NCBI RefSeq assembly: GCF_014650455.1
Contig: NZ_BMUZ01000014.1
Span: forward strand, 186,001 to 250,000
Length of the DNA stretch: 64,000 bases
DNA from: Streptomyces xanthochromogenes
GTDB lineage: Bacteria > Actinomycetota > Actinomycetes > Streptomycetales > Streptomycetaceae
Direction of reading: 5' to 3'
Shown: piece by piece, positions 24,729 through 32,617 of the stretch
Layout of the letters: the number at the start of each line of letters is the position of its first letter
How positions within the stretch are numbered: the first letter of the stretch is position 1
Translations under genes and position numbers: made by a program
Notes under the pieces: generated by a model
Database searches by the model: none
What the model was told of the DNA's origin: nothing
What the model saw: the letters and a program-made list of their open reading frames with translations, nothing else

Positions 24729-26789
24729 ATGAGTTGGGTCCGGGCGCTGAAGGAGACCGCCCGCTCGGGGCTGAAGGTCGAGCGGCGCCGGCTCGAACCC
24801 CTCGTCGCCCTGCGCGGAGCAGCCGGCCTCGCCATCGTCGTCGGCATCAGCCTCACCCTCTTCGGCCCCTCCGTCGCCGCCAGCTCGGCGTTCGGCGCGT
24901 TCCAGGGCGCCATCGCCACGTACCAGCGCAGCTGGCGCCCCCGTCCCGTGCTCGCCCTCGCCTCCGGCCTCTCCCTGGCGATCTCCACCTTCCTCGGCTA
25001 CCTCGTCGGCACCCACTCCCCGTTCTTCCTGCTGCTGCTCGCCCTGTGGACGTTCATGGCGGGCCTCGCCTGGGCGGTCGGCCCGACCGTCGGGGTGATC
25101 GCCTCGTCGAACGTGGCGATCATGCTGGTCACCGTCACCCTGCCCAGCACCGTCGCCGAGGCCGCCGGGCACGCCGGGATGATCGCGGTCGGCGGGATCG
25201 TCCAGGCCGCGCTCATCGTCCTGTTCCCCATCCGCCGCTGGGGCGCCCAGCGCGACGCGCTCGCCGACGCCCTGGCCGCGGTCGGCGACTATGCGCGCAG
25301 GCTGCGGCACGACCCGGTCGCACCGTTCGACGCCGAGCCGCTCATGACCGCCCGGCTCGCCGCCGCCGTCACCCCGCGCGAGGCCCGCCGCCGCCCCGCG
25401 GAACTGCACGGCGCCCGGGGCGTCGCCGAGCGGATCAGGCCGGTGCTCGCCTCGCTCGCCGACCCCGCGCTCGGCGTGCCCGAGGAGGGCGAGGAACGCC
25501 ACCGGGTAAGGGAGTTGCTGGCCGCCGCGGGTACCGTCCTGGACGCCGCGGCCCGGGCCGTGCGGCACGGTGAGGCGCCCGTCATCCCGCCCGCGGCCCA
25601 GGCCGCGCTCGCCACCCCCGACACCGGCGCCATCCTCACCGGACCCGCCCGCCGCGCCGCGGGCCGGCTGACCACCCTGCTCGCCGACGTCGTCGAGACC
25701 GCCCAGGGCAGCGGCACGGGACAGGGCGCGGAACCCCTGCTCCGCCCCACCCTGCCGCGTCTGATCCCGGGCGCCCTGCGCACCATGCGCGCCGAGCTCG
25801 GCCGGCGCCGCTCACCGGTGTTCCGGCACGCGGTGCGGGTCTGCGTGGTGGCGACGGTGGGCTATCTGCTCGGCTACGTCCTGCCGTTCGGCCACGGCTA
25901 CTGGGCCCCGATGGCCGCGGTGATGGTGATGCGCCCGGACTTCACGCTCACCTACGCCCGCGCGGTCGCCCGCTTCGGCGGCACCCTCGTAGGCGTCGCC
26001 CTCGCCACCGGCATCGTCCAGCTGACCCACCCCGACACGAGTCTCTCCGCCGCCATCGCGGTGACCTGCGCGTTCCTGGCGTACCTGTTGATGCGCACCG
26101 GCTACGCGGTGCTGAGCGGCTGTGTATCGGCGTACGTGGTCTTCCTGCTCGGCATGGGCGGCCTCCAGTGGACCCAGACCGTGCCGGACCGCGTGTTCCT
26201 CACGCTGATCGGCGGCGCGCTCGCGATGGTCTCGTACGCCGTCTACCCGGCCTGGGAGACGCCCCGCCTGCGCACCCGCCTCGCCGACTGGCTTGCCGCG
26301 AACGGCCGTTACGCCTCCGCCGTCGTCCTCCACTACGCCGACCCGGACCGCGGCACGGGCGAGTTGCGCCAGGCGTTGCTCGATACGCGCGAGGCCCGGA
26401 TCGCCTGGCAGGAGGCGCTCGACAAGGCCACCCACGAGCCGGTGCGCCACCGGGGTCTTTCGCACCTCGCGGCCGAGGAATCCGCCCATGCGCTCAGCCA
26501 GTTGGGGCGTACGGCCATGTTGATGGAGGCGCATCTCCCGGACCGGGACGCGGTGCCGGTGCCGGCCGCCGCGAAGCTCGCCGAGGCGCTGCGCGCGGCC
26601 ACCGAGCAGGGCGCGAAAGCGGTGCGTGAGCGGCGCGTCCCGCGGTGGGACGAGGTCGAGCAGGCCTTGGACGCCTGGGACGGCGAGGGCGTGCCCGACC
26701 GTGTGGTGCGGCGGGGGGCGGGTCTGGTCCTGCACTGCCTGGACGACCTGACGGATGCCCTCACTGCCCCCAACTCACCCAAACCATAG
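24729..26789 (+). CDS. FUSC-family membrane protein
   Basis: Inner-membrane protein of 686 residues in the fusaric-acid-resistance/aromatic-acid-exporter superfamily. There are two groups of about six helices. The first (residues 28-165) includes AAGLAIVVGISLTLFGPSVA; the second (about 365-510) opens VRVCVVATVGYLLGYVLPFG and has the family core GHGYWAPMAAVMVMRPDF. Between them and at the C-terminus are long cytosolic helical regions. It probably exports an amphipathic or aromatic compound. Start ATG 24729; no strong ribosome site. Stands alone. Confidence 0.87.
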   Translation: MSWVRALKETARSGLKVERRRLEPLVALRGAAGLAIVVGISLTLFGPSVAASSAFGAFQGAIATYQRSWRPRPVLALASGLSLAISTFLGYLVGTHSPFFLLLLALWTFMAGLAWAVGPTVGVIASSNVAIMLVTVTLPSTVAEAAGHAGMIAVGGIVQAALIVLFPIRRWGAQRDALADALAAVGDYARRLRHDPVAPFDAEPLMTARLAAAVTPREARRRPAELHGARGVAERIRPVLASLADPALGVPEEGEERHRVRELLAAAGTVLDAAARAVRHGEAPVIPPAAQAALATPDTGAILTGPARRAAGRLTTLLADVVETAQGSGTGQGAEPLLRPTLPRLIPGALRTMRAELGRRRSPVFRHAVRVCVVATVGYLLGYVLPFGHGYWAPMAAVMVMRPDFTLTYARAVARFGGTLVGVALATGIVQLTHPDTSLSAAIAVTCAFLAYLLMRTGYAVLSGCVSAYVVFLLGMGGLQWTQTVPDRVFLTLIGGALAMVSYAVYPAWETPRLRTRLADWLAANGRYASAVVLHYADPDRGTGELRQALLDTREARIAWQEALDKATHEPVRHRGLSHLAAEESAHALSQLGRTAMLMEAHLPDRDAVPVPAAAKLAEALRAATEQGAKAVRERRVPRWDEVEQALDAWDGEGVPDRVVRRGAGLVLHCLDDLTDALTAPNSPKP

Positions 26790-27070
26790 GGTAGTTGGCC
26801 AACGGCCGCGTTGCGGTGTCGAGCGGCGTCGGGGACCGCGACGAGCTACCGGCCGGTCCTGGCTCGACCGGTCCTGGTCCGGCCGGTGCTGGTCCGGTCG
26901 GGCCCGGCCGGGGTGGGCCCGTTCGCTCCGGCTCGGGGCGTGGCGCGGATGACCGCGATCAGTACGGCCCGTCGGGCGGCGTACCGGGCGACGGTCAGTC
27001 GGCATCGCAGTCGCCGGTAGCGGGTGCGCCGGGTGCTCGATCGGCAGGACATGGGGTCACCCTAGCCCTT
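26790..27070. other. Gap upstream of rpmG with 15-bp repeats
   Basis: This stretch has three imperfect 15-bp repeats (GGTCCTGGCTCGACC at 26855, GGTCCTGGTCCGGCC at 26870, GGTGCTGGTCCGGTC at 26885). A minus-strand frame of 68 codons (26846-27052), Arg/Thr-rich, starts 27 bp from the Zur box with AGGG ahead of its ATG. It could be a small divergent gene but has no recognised family. Confidence 0.3.
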
Positions 27071-27071
27071 C

Positions 27072-27099
27072 TTGCAAATGAAAACCATTTCCATATACT
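27072..27099 (+). promoter_or_regulatory. rpmG promoter with embedded Zur box
   Basis: TTGCAA (27072-27077), a 16-base spacer and TATACT (27094-27099) form a good housekeeping-type promoter. Inside the spacer lies TGAAAACCATTTCCA (27079-27093), which matches 12 of 15 positions of the streptomycete Zur palindrome TGAAAATGATTTTCA. Transcription should start about seven bases after the -10, at or next to the rpmG ATG (27107), so the mRNA is probably leaderless. Zinc-bound Zur would block RNA polymerase directly. Confidence 0.72.
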
Positions 27100-27106
27100 G
27101 GGTGTC

Positions 27107-27271
27107 ATGGCTCGCAACGAAGTACGTCCCGTCATCAAGCTCCGATCCACAGCCGGTACCGGGTACACATATGTGACCCGCAAGAACCGGCGGAACGACC
27201 CCGACCGCATGAACATCCGCAAGTTCGACCCCGTCGCCGGCCGTCACGTCGACTTCCGGGAAGAGCGCTGA
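27107..27271 (+). CDS. rpmG: Ribosomal protein L33, cysteine-free (zinc-independent) form
   Basis: Large-subunit protein of 54 residues: MARNEVRPVIKLRSTAGTGY, then TYVTRKNRRNDPDRMNIRKF and DPVAGRHVDFREER. The zinc-binding form carries two CxxC pairs; this one has no cysteine at all. Such forms replace the zinc-containing ones when zinc is scarce, and the Zur box in its promoter fits that. No other C-minus ribosomal genes (L28, L31, S14) are beside it, so it is a lone paralog. No ribosome site, as expected for a leaderless mRNA. Confidence 0.95.
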   Translation: MARNEVRPVIKLRSTAGTGYTYVTRKNRRNDPDRMNIRKFDPVAGRHVDFREER

Positions 27272-27422
27272 CCATCGAGGGAGCGGCAAGTCTGAACCAA
27301 GCGGTGCCGGAGCGCGTCTCTTACTCGTGCACGAGCGCGTGCACGCGGAGTTCGAACGGGACGGCCCGGCGCGGATGGCGTGGCGCGGGGTGCGGCGGGC
27401 GGCTGTAACCGCCCGGGCACCC

Positions 27423-27448
27423 CGCGTGCACGTGCATCTTCCCATGCA
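27423..27448 (+). promoter_or_regulatory. 26-bp motif copy 1, upstream of the DUF397 gene
   Basis: The site begins CGCGTGCACGTGCATCT and ends TGCA; it includes the palindrome TGCACGTGCA. An inverted copy matching 24 of 26 bases lies at 28497-28522, between the ATPase and XRE genes. Related partial GTGCAC sites occur at 27324-27345 (including the perfect palindrome CTCGTGCACGAG). It sits 77 bp before the DUF397 start. Likely operator for the XRE protein of the locus. Confidence 0.6.
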
Positions 27449-27524
27449 GGCGCACATGAACACAGCTATGATCCGGGGCAGTTGACCATTCACAGTTGCA
27501 CGTCTGCACATCCCGGGAGCGACC

Positions 27525-27764
27525 TTGCACCACGCGTACAACGGCATGGCGGCAGCGGAGCTTCAGGGTGCCGCGTGGCAGAAGAGCCGGCACAGCAACT
27601 CGCAGGGGTCCTGCGTCGAATTCGCCAAACTTCCGGGAGGCGGGGTGGCAGTACGCAACTCACGCCACCCCGACGGGCCCGCTCTCGTCTATACGAGAGC
27701 GGAGATCGAGGCGATGCTGCTCGGGATCAAGGACGGCGAGTTCGACCATCTGATAGCCGACTGA
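27525..27764 (+). CDS. DUF397 protein
   Basis: Small protein of 79 residues. TTG 27525 has GGGAG five bases ahead; ATG 27546 (MAAAELQGAAW) is an alternative. The DUF397 core is WQKSRHSNSQGSCVEFAKLP and VAVRNSRHPDGPALVYTRAE, with the usual W-K-S-S/R start and the R-x-S-x-x-P-x-G-P block. In actinobacteria these proteins are encoded next to XRE/DUF5753 regulators and RsbW-like ATPases and are thought to act with the XRE protein; both partners are here. It may bind and tune the regulator, or be the toxin half of a pair. Confidence 0.9.
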   Translation: MHHAYNGMAAAELQGAAWQKSRHSNSQGSCVEFAKLPGGGVAVRNSRHPDGPALVYTRAEIEAMLLGIKDGEFDHLIAD

Positions 27765-27888
27765 AGCCGGTTGAGGGGTGACGGCCGTCGGGGCGGGTGC
27801 CCGCTCGCGGCCGTCGACTGACAGGTGTCAATCCGGTCGCAGGGCTCGCTGCGGGCGGCCCGGCCCGGTCCGGCCTGGCCCGGCTCGT

Positions 27889-28398
27889 TCAGTCCGACGG
27901 TTGCAGCCGGAACAGCGCCCAGACGACCTTGCCGCTGATCGCCCCGGACAGCGGGTGCCAGCCCCAGCTGTCGGCGAAGGACTCCACCAGGAACAGGCCA
28001 CGGCCCGACTCGGCGCCGAAGTCGTCGCCGGCGCGCTCGACCGGGCTCTCGTCACTGGGGTCGCGCACCGCGCACACCAGTCGGCTGGTCCAGCGCATCA
28101 GGTGCAGCCGCACCGGGACCTCGGTCTCGCGCGGGGTGTCGGCGGGCAGGGCGTGGCGCAGCGCGTTGGTGACGAGTTCCGAGACGACCAGGGCGACATC
28201 GTCGAAGCGCTCGCCGAGGCCCCACTGCGTGAGGGTCGAACCGGTGAACTTCCTTGCCCCGCCCACCGCTTCGTAGCGCGCGGGCAGCGCACAGGACGCG
28301 GAGCCCGACACGGTCGAGGGATCGAAGGGGGGAAGCGCCTGCCGCAACGGGTCGTAGGGCTCCAGCATGGTCGATCCATTCGTCCCCATGCGAGGCAC
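27889..28398 (-). CDS. RsbW-like ATP-binding protein (HATPase_c)
   Basis: Histidine-kinase-like ATPase domain of 169 residues, similar to anti-sigma-factor kinases. The N-box is VVSELVTNALRHA and the G-boxes are AVRDPSDESP and GRGLFLVESFADSWG. Cysteines and N-terminal extension are unlike SpoIIAB. Start GTG 28398 (VPRMGTNGST) follows GGGA; ATG 28389 is possible. The gene is convergent with DUF397 and divergent from XRE. It may phosphorylate or sequester a regulator; no anti-anti-sigma gene is present. Confidence 0.9.
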   Translation of the reverse strand: MPRMGTNGSTMLEPYDPLRQALPPFDPSTVSGSASCALPARYEAVGGARKFTGSTLTQWGLGERFDDVALVVSELVTNALRHALPADTPRETEVPVRLHLMRWTSRLVCAVRDPSDESPVERAGDDFGAESGRGLFLVESFADSWGWHPLSGAISGKVVWALFRLQPSD

Positions 28399-28496
28399 TC
28401 CCGGGTTCGCGGCCGTGGCGGTACAGGACGCAAGCGACTAGACGCAGTTGAGCACGCAGGTGCGCGAGGACCATGGTTCCGAATGCTTCGGCCCGA

Positions 28497-28522
28497 TGCA
28501 AGGGCAGATGCACGTGCACGCG
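28497..28522 (-). promoter_or_regulatory. 26-bp motif copy 2, between ATPase and XRE genes
   Basis: On the minus strand the site reads CGCGTGCACGTGCATCT, three shared bases (CCC) and TGCA; only two positions differ from copy 1 at 27423-27448. It lies 98 bp upstream of the ATPase start and 158 bp before the XRE start, in the shared promoter region, so one regulator could control all three genes. Confidence 0.6.
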
Positions 28523-28680
28523 ACCGACCTGTCCCCGCCCGTGCCGTTTCTTGCTCATTTCTTCCTCAGAAGTTCCTCAGGCCGATTTCACTCCTTGACC
28601 ATTTCCGTAATCACGCGGGTACGGGGTGAAGCGTTTTGATGGCAGACTGCCCACCACCATTGGATGGGGAGGACGGCGAA

Positions 28681-29580
28681 GTGACCGCAGGGGAGGCATG
28701 GGGATCCCCCCGGCCGAGTGCAGTCGAGGCCGGCGGAGGTTCGGTGGTCCGGCGCATTCTGCTCGGCTCTCAGCTGAGGCGCCTGCGCGAGTCGCGCGGC
28801 ATAACCCGGGAAGCGGCCGGCTATTCGATCCGGGCGTCCGAGTCCAAGATCAGTCGTATGGAGTTGGGGCGGGTGAGCTTCAAGGCCAGGGATGTCGAGG
28901 ACCTGCTCACGCTCTACGGCGTCGGCGACGAGGCGGAGCGCATGTCGCTCCTCGGCCTCGCCAAGGAGGCCAACATCGCAGGCTGGTGGCACAGTTTCGG
29001 CGATGTGCTGCCGGGCTGGTTCCAGACGTACATCGGTCTGGAGGGCGCGGCCTCCCTCATCCGCATCTATGAAGTCCAGTTCGTACACGGCCTGTTGCAG
29101 ACCGAGGCGTACGCCCACGCGGTGGTGTCGCGGGGCATGCACGGTGCACCGGCCGCCGAGATCGACAAGCGTGTCGCGCTGCGTCTTGAGCGGCAGAAGG
29201 CCCTGGTGTCGGAACGGGCGCCCCAGTTCCACGCGGTGCTCGACGAGGCCGCGCTGCGCCGTCCGTACGGTGAACGGGACGTCATGCGGGCCCAGTTGAA
29301 GCACCTGATCGAGATGTCGGAGCAGCCCAACATCAACCTCCAGGTGATGCCGTTCAGCTTCGGCGGTCACGCGGGCGAGAGCGGCGCGTTCACGATGCTG
29401 CGGTTCCCCGAGTCCGATCTGTCGGACATCGTGTACCTCGAACAGCTCACCTCTGCACTGTATTTGGACAAGCCCGAAGAGGTCGGCCAGTACGAGCGCG
29501 CGATGGCGCGGCTGCAGCAGGACAGTCCCGGCCCGGAGGAAAGCCGCGATCTTCTGCGCGGACTCCTCCAACTCAGCTGA
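28681..29580 (+). CDS. XRE-family regulator with DUF5753 domain
   Basis: Regulator of 299 residues from GTG 28681 (VTAGEAWGSP), with GAGGACGGCG ahead; TTG 28636 would add 15 residues. The HTH spans about residues 25-80 (LGSQLRRLRESRGITREAAG then SIRASESKISRMELGRVSF). The rest is DUF5753: FQTYIGLEGAASLIRIYEVQ, VHGLLQTEAYAHAV, ERQKAL, NINLQVMPFSFGGHAG and TMLRFPESDLSDIVYLEQLT. Such proteins control development and antibiotic genes in streptomycetes together with DUF397 partners. Likely binds the 26-bp motif. Confidence 0.92.
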   Translation: MTAGEAWGSPRPSAVEAGGGSVVRRILLGSQLRRLRESRGITREAAGYSIRASESKISRMELGRVSFKARDVEDLLTLYGVGDEAERMSLLGLAKEANIAGWWHSFGDVLPGWFQTYIGLEGAASLIRIYEVQFVHGLLQTEAYAHAVVSRGMHGAPAAEIDKRVALRLERQKALVSERAPQFHAVLDEAALRRPYGERDVMRAQLKHLIEMSEQPNINLQVMPFSFGGHAGESGAFTMLRFPESDLSDIVYLEQLTSALYLDKPEEVGQYERAMARLQQDSPGPEESRDLLRGLLQLS

Positions 29581-29661
29581 CTCATCAGTAGGATGACGTC
29601 ACATCAGGCCAGTGACGCGGTTGACCGCGCGAAGCCGGCGGACACAGCAGTAGGGGATGGC

Positions 29662-31119
29662 ATGTCCTTCTTCACCGACCTCGCCCACCAGTTCATAGAC
29701 GGCCAGTGGCGCACCGGCAGCGGGTCGTGGGACATCATCGACTTCGATCCGTACAACGGGGAGAAGCTCGCCACCATCACCGTGGCCACCGTCGAGGAGG
29801 TCGACGAGGCCTATCGTGCCGCCGAGCGCGCCCAGCGTGAGTGGGCGGCCACCAACCCCTACACCCGCCGGCTGGTCTTCGAGCGCGCCCTGCGCATCAC
29901 CGAGGAGCGCGAGGCCGAGATCATCGACGCCATCGTCAGCGAGCTGGGCGGCACCCGGCTCAAGGCGGTGTACGAGGTCCACCTCGCCAAGGAGTTCCTG
30001 CGCGAGGCGGTCCAGCTGGCGCTGCGTCCCGAGGGCCGCATCCTGCCGTCCCCGGTCGACGGCAAGGAGAACCGGGTCTACCGGCTGCCGGTCGGTGTGA
30101 TCGGAGTGATCAGCCCGTTCAACTTCCCGTTCCTGGTGACCATCAAGTCCATAGCCCCGGCCCTGGCGTTGGGCAACGCGGTCGTCATCAAGCCGAATCA
30201 GAACGCGCCGGTGGTCGGCGGCGGGCTCATAGCGAAGATCTTCAAGGACGCGGGCCTGCCCGCCGGCCTGCTGAACGTCCTGGTCACCGACATCGCGGAG
30301 ATCGGGGACGCGCTGATCGAGCACCCCGTCCCCAAGGTGATCTCGTTCGCGGGCTCCGACCGCACCGGGCGCCATGTCGCCTCGGTCGCCGGCAGCCACT
30401 TCAAACGCGTCATTCTGGAGCTGAGCGGCAACAGCGCGCTCGTCGTCCTCGACGACGCGGACCTCGACTACGCGGTGGACGCGGCTGTTTTCAGCCGGTT
30501 CGCCTATCAGGGCCAGGTCTGCATGGCCGCCAACCGGATTCTGGTCGACCGGTCGGTGGAGGAGGCGTTCACGGGCAAGTTCCTCGCCAAGGTGGCCTCG
30601 CTCAGAACGGGCGACCCGGCCGACCCCGCCACCGACATCGGCCCCGTCATCAACAACTTCCAGGCCGAGGCGCTGACTTCGCTGGTCGAGCAGGCCCTCG
30701 CAGAGGGCGCCACCGCCCTCGTACGGGGCCGCACTCGCGGCAACCTGGTGGAGCCCACCGTGCTGACGGACCTGCCCGCCGACTCTCCCGTACTGCGCCA
30801 GGAGATCTTCGGCCCGGTCGCCCTGCTGATCCCCTTCGACGGGGAGGACGAGGCCGTACGCATCGCCAACGACAGTCCGTACGGGCTCAGCGGGGCCGTG
30901 CACACGGCCAATGTGGAGCGCGGGGTCTGGTTCGCCAAGCGGATCGAGACCGGGATGATGCACGTGAACGACTCGACGATCCAGGACGAGCCGCTGGTCG
31001 CCTTCGGCGGCGAGAAGTACTCGGGGCTCGGGCGGCTCAACGGGGAGGCCATGGTCGAGGTGTTCACGACCCAGAAGTGGATCTCGGTGCAGCACGAGCG
31101 GAGCCCGTTCCCGTTCTGA
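29662..31119 (+). CDS. Aldehyde dehydrogenase (benzaldehyde-dehydrogenase-like)
   Basis: NAD(P)-dependent enzyme of 485 residues that oxidises an aldehyde to its acid. ATG 29662 (MSFFTDLAHQ) follows AGGGGAT; ATG 29593 would add 23 residues but has its GTAGG too close. Motifs: ISPFNFPF (catalytic Asn region), VIKPNQNAP (cofactor Lys), LELSGNSALVVLDDADLD (general-base Glu) and the nucleophile Cys287 in GQVCMAANR. The GQVCMAANRILV pattern fits the XylC/aromatic branch. It stands alone; substrate inferred only. Confidence 0.9.
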   Translation: MSFFTDLAHQFIDGQWRTGSGSWDIIDFDPYNGEKLATITVATVEEVDEAYRAAERAQREWAATNPYTRRLVFERALRITEEREAEIIDAIVSELGGTRLKAVYEVHLAKEFLREAVQLALRPEGRILPSPVDGKENRVYRLPVGVIGVISPFNFPFLVTIKSIAPALALGNAVVIKPNQNAPVVGGGLIAKIFKDAGLPAGLLNVLVTDIAEIGDALIEHPVPKVISFAGSDRTGRHVASVAGSHFKRVILELSGNSALVVLDDADLDYAVDAAVFSRFAYQGQVCMAANRILVDRSVEEAFTGKFLAKVASLRTGDPADPATDIGPVINNFQAEALTSLVEQALAEGATALVRGRTRGNLVEPTVLTDLPADSPVLRQEIFGPVALLIPFDGEDEAVRIANDSPYGLSGAVHTANVERGVWFAKRIETGMMHVNDSTIQDEPLVAFGGEKYSGLGRLNGEAMVEVFTTQKWISVQHERSPFPF

Positions 31120-31268
31120 CGGGCGGGCGCGGTACGGGAGTTGTCCGGCCGCCCCGGTCCGCGCGATAGAGGACGGCATCTGACCTCTATGCCTTCTACC
31201 GTGTCCTTGTCGGCGGCCGAAGCTCAGGGCCGCGGGGCACGGGCAGGACGAACGAAGGCGGTTGGATC

Positions 31269-31805
31269 ATGGTTACTCACGTTCCTTCGGAGACGTACGG
31301 CGACGAGCGCGGCGCCCTCATCAACTTTGTGGAGGCTCAGCGCGGCGGGCTGCGCCGGGCGCTCATCGGGCTCACCGACGAGCAGGCGGCGAGCCGGCCG
31401 AGCGCGAGCGGGCTGTCCCTGTCCGGGCTGGTCAAGCATGTCGCCGAGACCGAGCTGAACTGGCTGCGGATGGCGCAGCAGCGGACCAACGAGAAGCAGC
31501 GGGACCAGTCCAACTGGCACGAGAGTTTTGTCCTCGTCGGGGACGAGACCGTCGAGGGCATGCTGGCCTTCTGGGCCGAAGTGGCCGTCGAGACCGAGGA
31601 GTTCATCCGCAAGGTGCCCTCCCTCGACGACACGTTCCCGCTGCCCGAGGCGCCGTGGTTCCCGAAGGACGGCCGGGTCTCGATGCGCTGGCTGATGATG
31701 CACCTCGTCGAGGAGATGGCCCGGCACGCCGGGCACGCCGACATCATCCGCGAGTCGCTCGACGGGAAGACCGCGTTCGAGCTGGTGGCGCTCGCAAACG
31801 GCTGA
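31269..31805 (+). CDS. DinB-like DUF664 protein
   Basis: Four-helix-bundle protein of 178 residues in the DinB/DUF664 group. The three metal-ligand histidines fit LVKHVAETELNW, the WFPKDGRVSMRWLMMHLVEE block and EMARHAGHADIIRE. Many relatives are mycothiol- or bacillithiol-dependent S-transferases, so a mycothiol-using detoxification role is possible. Start ATG 31269. The gene precedes the PadR regulator by 38 bp in the same direction and may be its target. Confidence 0.88.
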   Translation: MVTHVPSETYGDERGALINFVEAQRGGLRRALIGLTDEQAASRPSASGLSLSGLVKHVAETELNWLRMAQQRTNEKQRDQSNWHESFVLVGDETVEGMLAFWAEVAVETEEFIRKVPSLDDTFPLPEAPWFPKDGRVSMRWLMMHLVEEMARHAGHADIIRESLDGKTAFELVALANG

Positions 31806-31843
31806 CGCCTCGGCGGGACGGCCGGGGTCATAGGCTTGCGGTC

Positions 31844-32431
31844 ATGTCTGCCATCCGTCTCCTCGTCCTCGGCGCGGTGCGCCGGCACGGCCGGGCGCAC
31901 GGCTACCAGGTGCGCAACGACCTGGAGTACTGGGGCGCCCACGAGTGGTCCAACGCCAAACCGGGATCGATCTACCACGCGCTCAAGCAGATGGCGAAGC
32001 AGGGCGTGCTCCTCGCGCACGAGGTCGCACCCAGTACGGCGGGCGGCCCGCCGCGTACGGAGTACGAGCTGACGGATGCGGGCCGGGCGGAGTACGTCCG
32101 CCTGCTGCGCGAGGCGCTCGCGTCGTACGACCAGAAGTTGGACGTCCTGTCGGCGGCGATCGGCTTCATGGTCGACCTGCCGCGCGCCGAGGCGGTCGCG
32201 CTGCTGCGCGACCGCCTCGGGAAGCTGGAGGCATGGCGCGGCTCGGTGACGGAGCACTACGTGCCGGAGGGCGGGCCGGGGCAGCTGGGCCACATCGGCG
32301 AGATCATGAACATGTGGGTGCATTCCGCCGATGCGGAGGCGGGGTGGACGCGGGGGCTGATCGCCCGGATCGAGGGCGGGGCGTATGTCTTCGCCGGCGA
32401 GGGCGAGCCGTTCGTGGGCGTCCTCCCCTGA
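31844..32431 (+). CDS. PadR-family transcriptional regulator
   Basis: Repressor of 195 residues. The N-terminal winged helix starts at AIRLLVLGAVRRHGRAHGYQ and continues SNAKPGSIYHALKQMAKQGV, with the wing GGPPRTEYELTDAGRAEYV. The C-terminal half (about 85-195) is the helical dimerisation region with the W-R-G-S-V-T stretch of the long PadR class. Start ATG 31844. Probably co-transcribed with the DinB-like gene. Phenolic or drug ligands are known for the family; none can be assigned here. Confidence 0.9.
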   Translation: MSAIRLLVLGAVRRHGRAHGYQVRNDLEYWGAHEWSNAKPGSIYHALKQMAKQGVLLAHEVAPSTAGGPPRTEYELTDAGRAEYVRLLREALASYDQKLDVLSAAIGFMVDLPRAEAVALLRDRLGKLEAWRGSVTEHYVPEGGPGQLGHIGEIMNMWVHSADAEAGWTRGLIARIEGGAYVFAGEGEPFVGVLP

Positions 32432-32617
32432 AACCTCCCGGTGCCCGGGGGCCAGCCCCTCCCGGCGCCCTGAGGCCGGGGGCGTTGTGCACAGTTCCCC
32501 GCGCCCCTGAATGCCCGCCTTCGTCCTTCGCCTGCGGGCCGTGGGGGCCGTTCGCGCAGTTCCCGCGCCCCTGAAAAGCCTGACTTCGGCTTTACCAGGG
32601 GCCGAGCCCAAGCGGGG
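32432..32617 (-). repeat. Two ~57-bp units behind the gad gene (element 5)
   Basis: Between the convergent padR and gad genes lie two copies of the core on the minus strand, near 32551-32571 (GCGCGGGAACTGCGCGAA, one G shorter) and a decayed one at 32486-32508 (GCGCGGGGAACTGTGCAC). Their polarity follows gad. Hairpin and CGTTCGCGCC modules are missing. No gene. Confidence 0.75.

Noticed and set aside
27778..28629. 283-codon plus-strand frame opposite the RsbW-like gene
   Set aside because: The minus strand encodes clear N- and G-boxes of an HATPase domain.
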